NCBI GenBank assembly: GCA_913043235.1
Contig: CAJWLO010000004.1
Coordinates: 18,351 to 82,350, forward strand
Length of the DNA stretch: 64,000 bases
Source of the DNA: an uncultured Fidelibacterota bacterium
GTDB lineage: Bacteria; Fidelibacterota; Marinisomatia; Marinisomatales; UBA1611
Direction of reading: 5' to 3'
Translations under genes and position numbers: made by a program
Notes under the pieces: model-generated
Databases searched by the model: none
The model's input: the letters and a program-made list of their open reading frames with translations, nothing else
What the model was told of the DNA's origin: nothing
Shown: positions 1-10,069 of the stretch, piece after piece
Numbering within the stretch: position 1 is the first letter of the stretch
Layout of the letters: every line of letters starts with the position of its first letter

Positions 1-5
1 ACCTT

Positions 6-2228
6 TTGGCTGCTTTAAATAGAGAAGTTGGTTTTTCTGGCGGCTCCAATAACCATGATTGGGGTGACTATGACAATGATGGTGACTTTGATCTCGTAAT
101 AGCTGGACAAACATATGATGTAACGGTTTGGCCTCCTGAAGAAGTAGTTACATTAAAGGTTTTTAATAACATAAATGGAGAATTATTTCTAGACACTCTT
201 CAAACAAGATTAGTGCCTATAAACCCAGCTCTGGTAAAATGGGTTGATATGAATAATGATGGGTACCTGGACCTGATTGCCATTGGAGGAGATACAACAG
301 GAGTTCTTGCAGCAAGGGTCTACTTAAATGGACCAGATTATTTATTAGAAAATAGTCTTGGTCACTATAAAGGAAATCTAGGTGTCAAAGCTGGTGCATT
401 TGATTTCGGGGATTATGATAGCGACGGGTTAATTGATTTTGTGCTTACAGGAGCAAATACTCAAGACCAGCCTGTTACCTACATAGTAAAAAATTTCGGA
501 TACACTATTGATGCTGTCGATGTAATTATGGATGGAGTCTATTTTTCCAGACCCAGCTGGGGTGACTATGATAATGATGGTGATCTGGATTTACTAGTCA
601 CAGGTTATTCAGATGTTCCTTATTCAGTCCCAATCACCGTTCTTTATAATCAAAATAATGGTTTATTCTTACCGGATACAATTAACCTTGATAGTGTCGG
701 AGCTAGTTCCGCTGCTTGGGCAGACTACAATCAGGATGGTGATCTGGATTTATTTTTGGCTGGACTCGGACCCAATGGAGAAGTTGTTGCAAAGGTTTAT
801 GATAATTTAGAAGGAATTGTGAACCCCAATATAGCTCCTAATCCTCCCTATGGATTGGACGGGTCTTCAATCAGCGGAGATCAAATTACATTAAAGTGGG
901 AAGCTCCCGTAGATCCCCCAAACAATGGGGGTGGTTTTACACCCCAAAACGGCATCTTATACCAGCTACAGGTTGGCGGCTATACAGACACTACTAATAG
1001 CGATCATCAAATTATATCAGGTCATTATGGTTTAGATCTCACTGGAAAAATAAATATAACTACAAAAAAACTACGAAATCTACCTGAAGGTAATTATAAG
1101 TGGCGTGCGCGCGCCCTAGACCATGGTGGAGCAATTTCTGATTGGACAGGCTGGGACTACTTCTACATTGACGTAACAGCCCCAGCTGTCAAAACTCTCC
1201 AGGCAAACTATGTTACAAGTAGACAGATAATCTTGGTAATAAAGTTTCAAGAGTCATTCTTCCTTGATACTTCCAAAGACCCTCTGGTCCAAGTTACTCA
1301 CCCTGTTAATCCAGACTTAAATGATGATAATTCTCCGGATACCTTAACCGTAATAAAACAGAGTTTTAATGTAGACGAATGGACAGGCGTGTTGCTCCTA
1401 CCTGATGACGATAGTCTCCGTTACTCAGGAAAGGCTATCCAGGTTCATATCTCAGGCGCTGAAGATGAAAGAAAAAATAAAATGGAGCCCATAACAATTT
1501 ATAAAACACCAGAATCCATTATTTCTCAGTATGGAGGTACTGCAATATCTGGAGATGGAAAAGTATCTGTTCTTTTGCCCCAAAACGCAGTTAATAAAGA
1601 TGTTCAGATTACTATTTCCGCCATTTCTGGAGGACTTAGTTTTGGCGATTCAACCCAGTTGATTACCGATCTTTATACTATTTCAACTGAGCCCACTTTA
1701 AGCCTGAACAAGCCCGGAATTCTCCGTATTGCATATTCGGACTCTGTATTACCTGATTCTGTTTTACCTTTTATAGGTCGTATTACAAATAACAGTAAAA
1801 TGAACCCAATAGGTGGAACACCACTTACCATCCAAAATGTGCCATATATGCAGGTCCAGGTGGACACCTTGGAAACATTTGGTATATTCACAACACAAAC
1901 TATATCTCCGGTGGATTCTTTAATGGACATTGAGTCTGTCACATGCCAGCCAAGGATATTTTCCCCGGCAGGTTCTGTATTCGAATTTGCAAACACCAAT
2001 ATTCTATTTAACCTGAATGAGCAGGAAGAAGTCACCGCTCGTATCTTCAATCTTGCTGGACGTTTACAATGGTCATTAAAACCTGAAACCACTCAAAGGG
2101 GATCCAATGTCTTAAATTGGGATGGCAAAGATTATAACGGTAATGTTGTAGCCAGTGGTCTTTACATTGTGACCTTGGAAAAAGGAGATTCCGTCTTGCG
2201 AACTACTGTAGGGGTTCTGAACCGATGA
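6..2228 (+). CDS. FG-GAP/VCBS repeat exported protein with FlgD-like C-terminal domain (5' end probably outside window)
   Basis: Repeated WGDYDNDGDxDLxxxG motifs; C-terminus ARIFNLAGRLQWSLKPETTQRGSNVLNWDGKDYNGNVVASGLYIVTL is FlgD/sorting-domain-like. First codon is TTG at the window edge with no signal peptide, so likely 5'-truncated. Confidence 0.85.
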   Translation: MAALNREVGFSGGSNNHDWGDYDNDGDFDLVIAGQTYDVTVWPPEEVVTLKVFNNINGELFLDTLQTRLVPINPALVKWVDMNNDGYLDLIAIGGDTTGVLAARVYLNGPDYLLENSLGHYKGNLGVKAGAFDFGDYDSDGLIDFVLTGANTQDQPVTYIVKNFGYTIDAVDVIMDGVYFSRPSWGDYDNDGDLDLLVTGYSDVPYSVPITVLYNQNNGLFLPDTINLDSVGASSAAWADYNQDGDLDLFLAGLGPNGEVVAKVYDNLEGIVNPNIAPNPPYGLDGSSISGDQITLKWEAPVDPPNNGGGFTPQNGILYQLQVGGYTDTTNSDHQIISGHYGLDLTGKINITTKKLRNLPEGNYKWRARALDHGGAISDWTGWDYFYIDVTAPAVKTLQANYVTSRQIILVIKFQESFFLDTSKDPLVQVTHPVNPDLNDDNSPDTLTVIKQSFNVDEWTGVLLLPDDDSLRYSGKAIQVHISGAEDERKNKMEPITIYKTPESIISQYGGTAISGDGKVSVLLPQNAVNKDVQITISAISGGLSFGDSTQLITDLYTISTEPTLSLNKPGILRIAYSDSVLPDSVLPFIGRITNNSKMNPIGGTPLTIQNVPYMQVQVDTLETFGIFTTQTISPVDSLMDIESVTCQPRIFSPAGSVFEFANTNILFNLNEQEEVTARIFNLAGRLQWSLKPETTQRGSNVLNWDGKDYNGNVVASGLYIVTLEKGDSVLRTTVGVLNR

Positions 2229-4963
2229 ATCGAATTTTCATCATCGGTCTTATGGTTTCTCTGTTATGTGTACAGGGTCAGGATCAATTATTCGTAGGCA
2301 CGCGTCCCCTGAGCATGGGTGGGGCCTTCATTGCGGTGGCAGATGATGGCAACGCCATTACCTGGAACCCTGCCGGCCTTCCCCGTCTGCGCCGAACAGA
2401 GTTTACAACTACCTATGCTGATCTCTATGTCATGGGCATCACTCAATCCTATATTGGGATTGTAAGGCCATTTGGTGATAAGCTGGCATTGGGCCTAGAC
2501 TGGGCCAATGTTGGCTTCGATGATGGTGAACTGGGCTATGCAGATAATAAGCTTAATTTTTCGTTCGGTTACCAACCCCATAAACTGGTTTCATTTGGTG
2601 GGACCTTGAAATATATCTTCAAGGATATGACCCTTGATGGTACTTCTTACGGAAAAAGTTCAGGACTTGGCTATGACGTGGGCCTGCTTATTTCACCACT
2701 AAAAAATTTACGTTTTGGCCTTGGTCTTTTCGATCTAGGCGGAACCAGTATATCCTATGAAGACAAGGTTACGGAAAAAATCCTTGGACAGGCATTTAAA
2801 CTTGGGATTGCCTATATGCCTTTTGAAGGGCTCACCATGGCTATGGATGTTGGAGATCGCTACCATGCTGGACTTGAATATATTCTTAAAAATCGTATCA
2901 AATTCAGAGCAGGGGTTCAAAAAAATAGAATTGAGCCAGAAGCAATTTTCGTCCCATCAGCTGGCTTATCGATTAAATTCAAAAGTATTATTGTTGAATA
3001 CGGTTATGAAGACCACCCTTTCATGGATCCCACCCATCGTTTTTCCCTAGTACTTCAATTAAGCCCTGCTGTGGTCAGCATTGGTACCACAGTAATCAAT
3101 CATAACCCTGTATTCAGGTCCCTACATCGTTATTATGAATCAAATCCTTTTTTAAAAGTGGGCCTAAAGAATATCTCTGATGCGGACCTGCCAGTATCTG
3201 TGTCCTTATTTGTACCCACTATGATGGATAACCCCCACTCTGAAAATATCACGCTTCCGCCTAAATCAGATGAGGAATACGAACTTGGAGTCTCCTTTTC
3301 TAGCGATGTTTTGACATCAAAAAAGGCGACCTTTGACAACTTAGTTCAACCAGAAGTAAAAGTAACCTACAAACAGGACGGCGAGGAAAAACTGGCCCAG
3401 AAAAAAATGGAATCCGCCTATGTACTAGGAAAAGGGAAACTCACCTGGAGCAATCCGGAGATGATTGCGTGCTATGTAACACCCGCTGATGCTGTAATTG
3501 ATAAATTTTCACGCGGCAACATCCAATTTTACACCAATATACTTAATGACTATTTTGGCCGTAGTAATTTAGGCAGAGCTATCATTCTCTATGATGCCTT
3601 GGGGACTCTTGGCTTGGTATATAATATTGACCTGGAGACACCTTTCCTGGATATTGCTGATGATAAATCCACGTTTGATTCCGTAAAATATCCCGGAGAT
3701 ATGCTCAGAGACAAAATTGGAGACTGTGATGATTTAACCGCCCTTTTTGGTACTCTTTTGGGAAATTTAGGAATTGAAAGCATGTTCCTAGATGTATTCA
3801 AACCCGGGGCCGGACATATATTTTTGATGTTTGACAGCGGTGTAAAACCGGATGACGTCACAAAATATTTTCAAGATGAATCGGAAGTTGTGGTGTTAAA
3901 TGATAAAGTATGGATCCCCGTGGAAGCTACCTTGGTGGGAAAACCATTTTTCAGTGCCTGGAAACAGGGCGCACTTAAATACAATGAAATGAAAGCGGAA
4001 AACTATGTCAATGAATTCTCAGTGAAGGAAGCGTCAGCTATATATCTTGCCGGGTCCCATGTTACAGCGGATATGCCAATGCCTGAGATGAATGGGATCA
4101 ATGATCTTTTATTGGAAGATATTAAACAATATGAAAAATGGTTGGGAACAATTGTACTCAATGCTGTCGGAGGTGAACTTAAAACTGCAAATGATTATTA
4201 CGATGCCGGTGTACGGTACATGGAGTTTTCCCGGTACACTGATGCTATAAAAAAACTGGAGACCGCTATTACCATGCAACCAGCATTTCCAGATGCAATC
4301 AATACACTGGGAGTTTGTTATACGAAAAAAGGTGAATATGAAAAATCACTGGAATTTTATAATAAAGCTCTAGAACAAGCAGAATATCCTGGATATTTAC
4401 TTAATATTGCTATTGCCCATTTTATGATGGGTAACAAAGGTATTGCTCGGCAAAAATACGAAGAAGTTGCTGCCATTGATCCTGTGGGGTTTTCCGGTAA
4501 GTTGGATAAGGTGTTCGGTGCCGCAAAAGCATCTCTCTCATCAAAAATTACCGAAGGACCCAAATTCGAAGTTCCATCTGATTTGGCTGCTGAATTAAAA
4601 TCAGAAACACCAGAATCATTGGCAGAATCTGCTGAAGCATCTAAGAACATTAAACCGGAAGATATCCCCAAGATCAATTATAGAAAGAGCCGAGCACGAA
4701 GTGATAATACTGTGGGGGTTACATTCGCGCGCTTGGGGAATTATTCCATGGCCATTGACTATTTTTTAAAAGCAGTTAAATCTGATCCAGAGGAATTAGA
4801 TTATAAGGTAAACCTAACTGTAGCCTATTATCGTATGTATAAATATGATCAGGCCCTAACTCTTTATGAAGAAATAAAGAAGAAAAAACCCGAATTAGTG
4901 ACTCAATTAGACTTTATTGAAAGTATGGGCGAAATCACACCAAAATTCAGTAAATTTGATTAA
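2225..4963 (+). CDS. PorV/UPF0164-like outer-membrane protein fused to transglutaminase-like and TPR regions
   Basis: Signal peptide; N-terminal RPLSMGGAFIAVADDGNAITWNPAGLP typical of PorV-like barrels; central GDCDDLTALFGTLLGNLGIESMFLD...GHIFLMF resembles the transglutaminase-like Cys/His core; C-terminal TPRs. ATGA overlap with the upstream gene. Confidence 0.8.
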   Translation: MNRIFIIGLMVSLLCVQGQDQLFVGTRPLSMGGAFIAVADDGNAITWNPAGLPRLRRTEFTTTYADLYVMGITQSYIGIVRPFGDKLALGLDWANVGFDDGELGYADNKLNFSFGYQPHKLVSFGGTLKYIFKDMTLDGTSYGKSSGLGYDVGLLISPLKNLRFGLGLFDLGGTSISYEDKVTEKILGQAFKLGIAYMPFEGLTMAMDVGDRYHAGLEYILKNRIKFRAGVQKNRIEPEAIFVPSAGLSIKFKSIIVEYGYEDHPFMDPTHRFSLVLQLSPAVVSIGTTVINHNPVFRSLHRYYESNPFLKVGLKNISDADLPVSVSLFVPTMMDNPHSENITLPPKSDEEYELGVSFSSDVLTSKKATFDNLVQPEVKVTYKQDGEEKLAQKKMESAYVLGKGKLTWSNPEMIACYVTPADAVIDKFSRGNIQFYTNILNDYFGRSNLGRAIILYDALGTLGLVYNIDLETPFLDIADDKSTFDSVKYPGDMLRDKIGDCDDLTALFGTLLGNLGIESMFLDVFKPGAGHIFLMFDSGVKPDDVTKYFQDESEVVVLNDKVWIPVEATLVGKPFFSAWKQGALKYNEMKAENYVNEFSVKEASAIYLAGSHVTADMPMPEMNGINDLLLEDIKQYEKWLGTIVLNAVGGELKTANDYYDAGVRYMEFSRYTDAIKKLETAITMQPAFPDAINTLGVCYTKKGEYEKSLEFYNKALEQAEYPGYLLNIAIAHFMMGNKGIARQKYEEVAAIDPVGFSGKLDKVFGAAKASLSSKITEGPKFEVPSDLAAELKSETPESLAESAEASKNIKPEDIPKINYRKSRARSDNTVGVTFARLGNYSMAIDYFLKAVKSDPEELDYKVNLTVAYYRMYKYDQALTLYEEIKKKKPELVTQLDFIESMGEITPKFSKFD

Positions 4964-4988
4964 ATTCAGCCATGATTGATGTAGAGTC

Positions 4989-5435
4989 ATGAAAAATATA
5001 TTAATAATACTGGGCATATGTGCCTTTGGCCCTCTCTGGGCACAGGATGATGATGACCTAGACATGGACGCTATGTGGGAGAGTACCATCTGGGAAGAGA
5101 TCGAAGAAGTAACCACGGAAGAGTATGAAGTTGAAAAAGTCACCGCTGTTGCTGGGGTTCGTGGTGCCGAAGCGGAAGATGAAGCGCTTCATCATCTTTA
5201 TTACAGGAAATCCATGAAAGGCATTGATGAAGGGGCATTGAAAAATGCATTGGGGAAAATGTTGAATACACTATCCGTATTAAAAGATAAAAATCCAGAG
5301 CATGATAAAATACCACAATTGACCCATCTGGTATGCCAATTATATACAAAACTTGGTGATGAAAATAAAGCCAAATTATTCGAGAACGAACTCCTGACCA
5401 TAGCGCCTGAAATGCATGCCAAGTATTATAAATAA
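4989..5435 (+). CDS. hypothetical exported protein, TPR-like C-terminus
   Basis: ORF with signal peptide MKNILIILGICAFGPLWAQ, co-directional with the upstream gene, followed by a terminator hairpin. Confidence 0.6.
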   Translation: MKNILIILGICAFGPLWAQDDDDLDMDAMWESTIWEEIEEVTTEEYEVEKVTAVAGVRGAEAEDEALHHLYYRKSMKGIDEGALKNALGKMLNTLSVLKDKNPEHDKIPQLTHLVCQLYTKLGDENKAKLFENELLTIAPEMHAKYYK

Positions 5436-5457
5436 TTTGGTTTAATAACTGTTATAA

Positions 5458-5483
5458 AAAGGCCGCATTCAGCGGCTTTTTTT
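5458..5483. terminator. bidirectional Rho-independent terminator
   Basis: AAAAAGGCCGC-ATTCA-GCGGCTTTTTTT between convergent genes. Confidence 0.8.
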
Positions 5484-6228
5484 ATTTAAACTCATAATAC
5501 CTTTTATTTCCACCTCGGTCCCGAAGAATGAATCCTCCGGATTCTGTTTCACTAATAATTTCTCCTTCGATTTTTAAGTTACCATCTTCATACCAAAACC
5601 GGGCTTTTCCCCAAGCAACTCCATTTACAAAATCAATGGTTAATTCTTTTTTTCCATTTGAATACCACTGGATCCAGGTACCATCTTCCTTTCCGTTTTT
5701 ATAAGGAATCACAAGTCGTCTAGTACCGTCCACGTACCATTCACGATACTTCCCCTCTGGCAAACCATCAATAAACTGGGCTTTTACCGCTTTTTTCCCG
5801 TTGGTATGCCAAGCTAAATATTTTTTATTTTCTTTCCCAAATTTGTAGTGAGCCACCACTGCCTTTTGTCCACTTTCGTACCATTCACGATATTCTCCAT
5901 TTAAAATACCATTTTGAAATTCAGCATATAGCTTTTGATTGCCATTCAAATACCAATACTGCCAGATACCAATCTTTTCCCCTTCATAATATTCGCCGAT
6001 CATTAATGGTTTCTGAATCCGGTTTAATTTTTGCCAGATGCCATGGCGAATACCATTCAGATATTCACCGTAAAGTTCACCTTCTTCCAATGTTTTATAT
6101 ACTTGTCCTGTGAATAGCGTACCATTATTATAGATCAGGCCTTTTAAAGAATCAAGCTCTCCCCAATTCAGAGGATCCTGACCGAAAAGACTACTGATAA
6201 AAATGAAACCAAGTATTATATGAATCAC
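5482..6228 (-). CDS. exported MORN-variant (YwqK-like) repeat protein
   Basis: Repeated YxNGxxxGxxxxWYxxGxKxxxxxF units; signal peptide. Confidence 0.8.
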   Translation of the reverse strand: MIHIILGFIFISSLFGQDPLNWGELDSLKGLIYNNGTLFTGQVYKTLEEGELYGEYLNGIRHGIWQKLNRIQKPLMIGEYYEGEKIGIWQYWYLNGNQKLYAEFQNGILNGEYREWYESGQKAVVAHYKFGKENKKYLAWHTNGKKAVKAQFIDGLPEGKYREWYVDGTRRLVIPYKNGKEDGTWIQWYSNGKKELTIDFVNGVAWGKARFWYEDGNLKIEGEIISETESGGFILRDRGGNKRYYEFK

Positions 6229-6273
6229 AATAAAAAATTTAGTCTGGATACAACCAGAACTATATTAAAGAGA

Positions 6274-7041
6274 CTAATTTTGGAAATCAGAAGGTCTCAT
6301 AGCCCTCCTGACACCACCGGAATCTTGTAAAATCCAACCGCCGCTAGGCGTATCGCCAACTATCTCTCCTTCTGTCTGTAAACTCCCATTTTCAAACCAA
6401 AATTTTGCCTTGCCATTGGCAATGCCATTTGTATAATGCACCAGCATTTCTTTTTTCCCATTTGGATACCATTGAACCCATTTCCCATCTTCTTTACCAT
6501 CTATGTATTCAATTTGTAAAAGTTTTTTTCCTGTATCATACCATTCTCGATATAATCCTTTGCATTTGCCCATATCGTAGGTTGCAATTACTGCTTTTTT
6601 TCCGTTATCATGCCATTCTTTATATTTGCCATGTTCCAGACCATTAACATAGGTTGCATCCACAAGTTTTTTTCCTTTTTGATTCCATTCAAGATATGGC
6701 CCATCAAAAACACCAAAGTTAAAATTAGCATCTAATTCAGGTTTACCATTCTTGTACCATTGCTGCCAGCGCCCATGTGGTTCTCCATTCTCGTAATAGC
6801 CGATCAGGATTGGCTCCCCTACCCTATTCGTTGTTTGCCAGTGACCATTCCTTATCCCATCTTTGAATTCGCCCCTCATCAAGCCCCCATCAAGGTATTT
6901 AACGACCTCTCCTGTAAATAAAACACCTTCTTTATAAAATAATCCATCCAAAGAATCAAGTTTCCCCCATTCTGTCGCATCAGCATAACAAATGCCCAAG
7001 GGTAAAAAAACACTTAGTACCATGGAGGTATAAATTTTCAT
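6274..7041 (-). CDS. exported MORN-variant (YwqK-like) repeat protein, paralog of preceding gene
   Basis: Same repeat architecture and shared N- and C-terminal motifs (WGKLDSL.GL.Y..G.LFTG; ARFWYEDGNLKIEGEI / AKFWFENGSLQTEGEI). Confidence 0.8.
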   Translation of the reverse strand: MKIYTSMVLSVFLPLGICYADATEWGKLDSLDGLFYKEGVLFTGEVVKYLDGGLMRGEFKDGIRNGHWQTTNRVGEPILIGYYENGEPHGRWQQWYKNGKPELDANFNFGVFDGPYLEWNQKGKKLVDATYVNGLEHGKYKEWHDNGKKAVIATYDMGKCKGLYREWYDTGKKLLQIEYIDGKEDGKWVQWYPNGKKEMLVHYTNGIANGKAKFWFENGSLQTEGEIVGDTPSGGWILQDSGGVRRAMRPSDFQN

Positions 7042-7104
7042 TTAAGAATCCTAAACATATTTACCAATACTAAAATTTAGGTACATATACTGTTTGATTC
7101 TTCA

Positions 7105-7602
7105 TTAAAGTGTACCTGTTATTGCCTTAAGGTGTTCCAGGCCATGTTCATCAAAATATAGATTAACGAACCTATCCAATAGTTTCTGCCCATCCTGAAC
7201 ATGTTTCTGGTCCAACGTCTGTTTACATTTCATGGCAGATACCATTAACTGATGAAGATTGGTAATCTTCTGCACATATGCATCATAGGCCTCCCCTTGC
7301 GTAGCAGTTTTAGCTTTAATTCTTTGGATCAGAAAATAAGTGGAAACTGTTTCCTGAATACGGGTAGCGTGTTCTTCCTTTGTATGGACCCACCGGATAC
7401 ATTGGTTCAATTCCTGGGTACTTGTCTTACCATCTTGAAGTTTTATCTGGTTCATAGCTTTTTGAATTGTATGAAAATCTTCGCGCAGTTGAACGATCCG
7501 CAAAGCATCATCATATATTCCGCAGGGAACCTGACAATGGGCCCACAAATTTCCTTGAATTATAAAGACTATAGATAAAATGGTTTTATATGCTTGTTTC
7601 AT
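7105..7602 (-). CDS. sodN: nickel-containing superoxide dismutase with Sec signal peptide
   Basis: HCQVPCGIYDD matches the Ni-SOD hook HCxxPCGxY; downstream RWVxxKEEHA; preceded by MKQAYKTILSIVFIIQGNLWA. Confidence 0.9.
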   Translation of the reverse strand: MKQAYKTILSIVFIIQGNLWAHCQVPCGIYDDALRIVQLREDFHTIQKAMNQIKLQDGKTSTQELNQCIRWVHTKEEHATRIQETVSTYFLIQRIKAKTATQGEAYDAYVQKITNLHQLMVSAMKCKQTLDQKHVQDGQKLLDRFVNLYFDEHGLEHLKAITGTL

Positions 7603-7719
7603 AATAAATCCTCATTATTTTCCTGCTCTAAGGTTAAGGATAATAAAAAATCTAGTGTAGTTTCATTTTATTAATTTACAGGATCCGGATAATTTCTAAA
7701 TCAATAACAAAATTTTTGA

Positions 7720-8262
7720 TTATTTCCATCCAGTACTCCAATCCTCATAATTGGGTTCAGGCGGATCACCAATTAAAATATTAAATAAGTCATCTTCTAA
7801 TGTTTCAATGGGAGTTTCTACGATTCTTCCAATTTCCTGCCTTTCTTTAGAAACAATAAATGTAGGGACATGGTGGATATTTTTATCCTTTTCCAAGCCA
7901 TAGCCGCTAGTTTTATTCCTGTCCAACATAATCATCTCAATTTGATTTTTTGACCAGCCGATTTCATCTAATATTTTAAAAAAACGAGGAACTTCGCGAC
8001 GACTGTCCTCACACCATGTACCCAGATAGATCTGAACATCTATATTATCCAAAAAATCCTTGGAAGCACTGGCAAGATCATAATCTAAATCATAACCCTC
8101 ATATTCCTGAGCATACCATTCTCCATAAGGACTTTTCATAATATCCGTTCTTACAGCAATTCCCACCAACATGGGTTCGTTACTTTTTTCATCCAAGATT
8201 ATTTTAAGTCTTTGACCCATGAGAATAACGGTAAATATCAGTATTACTATAATATACTTCAT
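7720..8262 (-). CDS. thioredoxin-like family protein (WCEDSRR motif, single Cys)
   Basis: QIYLGTWCEDSRREVPRFFKILDEIG, NIHHVPTFIV; N-terminal hydrophobic signal. Confidence 0.75.
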   Translation of the reverse strand: MKYIIVILIFTVILMGQRLKIILDEKSNEPMLVGIAVRTDIMKSPYGEWYAQEYEGYDLDYDLASASKDFLDNIDVQIYLGTWCEDSRREVPRFFKILDEIGWSKNQIEMIMLDRNKTSGYGLEKDKNIHHVPTFIVSKERQEIGRIVETPIETLEDDLFNILIGDPPEPNYEDWSTGWK

Positions 8263-8280
8263 ATATAATATTTTTAGAAC

Positions 8281-8925
8281 TCACATAGAATTTATATATC
8301 TCCAGGCCTGCTCCAAACCATTGAATATGACCCGTCCTGTTTCCTGCAAGCGCTTGTAACTTACATGACCCTGATTTACAAGTATGCAATCCGTTCCAAT
8401 TTCTTTAGCTACTTCACTATCATGAATTGTATCGCCGACCAAGACCACTTCATGGTGTTTATAATTTAGTTTCTCCATCCAAGCCCGACCCAATTCAGTT
8501 TTACCGGCAGCATAGTGATTATCGATTCCAAGAATATCAATAAAAAAATTAGACAATCCATGGTCACTTACCCACTTCGTTAAAAAGGACTGCTTTCCTG
8601 CAGATAGAATGGATTGAGTGCGGTTACTTTTCAGTACCGACTGCAACACCTGCAGCGCATTGGAGTGAAGTCTGGCCTTTCGAAAATTTGTATTATAGAA
8701 GTCTATGAATTCTGTCCCAACGATGGAAAATGGTTCATCATTAAAATCGAATCCCAGTTTTATATAGTATTCAATAACTGGGAAACAAAAAATCTCTTTA
8801 TACTGTTCCTCATCAATGATATCCATATTACGAAGGGACAAAGTTTGATTGATTGCCGCAACGCATAACCAACGGTCATCAAGAAGTGTGCCGTTCCAGT
8901 CCCAGATTATATGTTTGTATTTCAT
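8281..8925 (-). CDS. HAD-superfamily hydrolase (phosphoglycolate phosphatase-like)
   Basis: WDWNGTLLDD, VLVGDTIHDSEVA. Confidence 0.85.
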   Translation of the reverse strand: MKYKHIIWDWNGTLLDDRWLCVAAINQTLSLRNMDIIDEEQYKEIFCFPVIEYYIKLGFDFNDEPFSIVGTEFIDFYNTNFRKARLHSNALQVLQSVLKSNRTQSILSAGKQSFLTKWVSDHGLSNFFIDILGIDNHYAAGKTELGRAWMEKLNYKHHEVVLVGDTIHDSEVAKEIGTDCILVNQGHVSYKRLQETGRVIFNGLEQAWRYINSM

Positions 8926-8986
8926 CTCATTTTTCAGTGGGAAACTTCGGGTAGATTTTTTAAAAAGTAGATAACTTTCCCGCTGA

Positions 8987-9610
8987 ATGATTCCGAAATT
9001 AATATCTCATTTGACTCGGCGCCTAGCTCACCCCTTACCAGGTGAAAAAGCTCAGAATATTATGATGGTTACTCCCCCTTATACATATCCGATTTCGGAT
9101 AAATATACTCAGCCCGTACCAGCAAGTGTATTGATCCTGTTATTTCCCAGAGATAACGGTTGGCATTTTTTCCTCACCAAACGGACATATAAAGTTGATC
9201 ATCATAAGGGACAAATATCACTCCCAGGTGGAGTCGTTGAAGATGGTGAAACCCTTAATCAGGCAGCCCTGAGGGAAACTCATGAAGAGATAGGAGTTCT
9301 CCCAAAACTTATTACTCTAATCGGATCACTTACATCATTTAATATTTCAGTATCTGGTTTTGAAATATTTCCTTTCATTGGCTGGGCCGTTAAAGAACCC
9401 ATAACCTTGATCCACGATGCTGAAGTAGATCGTGTTTTTGCTGTATCTATTGACTCTTTCTTGGACGATAGTAATCAAAAACAAAAAAAAGAAATCATCC
9501 ATGGCGAAATGAAAACAATTCCATATTTTGATCTGGGCAAGGAGCAGGTATGGGGTGCAACTTCAATTATTCTATCTGAATTTAAAGTAATCTTGAAGGA
9601 AGCTTTATGA
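8987..9610 (+). CDS. NUDIX hydrolase (CoA pyrophosphatase-like)
   Basis: Nudix box GGVVEDGETLNQAALRETHEEIGV; LPGG and PFIGW context typical of CoAse. Confidence 0.85.
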   Translation: MIPKLISHLTRRLAHPLPGEKAQNIMMVTPPYTYPISDKYTQPVPASVLILLFPRDNGWHFFLTKRTYKVDHHKGQISLPGGVVEDGETLNQAALRETHEEIGVLPKLITLIGSLTSFNISVSGFEIFPFIGWAVKEPITLIHDAEVDRVFAVSIDSFLDDSNQKQKKEIIHGEMKTIPYFDLGKEQVWGATSIILSEFKVILKEAL

Positions 9611-9858
9611 AACTGGGACATTGGCTAAACTCTCTAACTTTTCTTGACCACCTGTTGCTACTCTTATTGTTTCTTATTGGGGTATATTTTAGCAAATTGA
9701 CACTGGATGCTCTGCGGGAATTCTACCGCAGGAAGACCAATAACAGCCCATACATGGTCAAGTATCGTATCACACCTCTGGCATTGCTGTCCCTAGGAAT
9801 ATTTTACACTTTTATCCTAGTGAAAATCTTGATTAAACTTTTTGGTATTCTTGATTGA
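9607..9858 (+). CDS. small membrane protein of unknown function
   Basis: ATGA overlap with the nudix gene; two hydrophobic segments. Confidence 0.6.
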   Translation: MKLGHWLNSLTFLDHLLLLLLFLIGVYFSKLTLDALREFYRRKTNNSPYMVKYRITPLALLSLGIFYTFILVKILIKLFGILD

Positions 9859-10069
9859 TATATTTAATTCTATTTTTACACCCGGCCGCACCCATAGACT
9901 TTCTATGTTAAATACCATAGCCATTGAAAATGATATTTTTTCTTTAAAAAATCAATTTAAAATATTATGAATTCACCTTATTCTTGTTAGAGCATATTTT
10001 TACTGGTTAATTTCATCTTAGCCTTTGCATCTTTCACCATAACATTTACATAAACAGGCGGACATCGCA

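Noticed and set aside
1673-2092. 139-aa minus-strand ORF
   Set aside because: Antisense within the FG-GAP protein; no recognisable motif.
5482-7041. Toxin-antitoxin locus based on YwqK-like similarity
   Set aside because: Both genes are repeat proteins with signal peptides and no toxin partner is adjacent.
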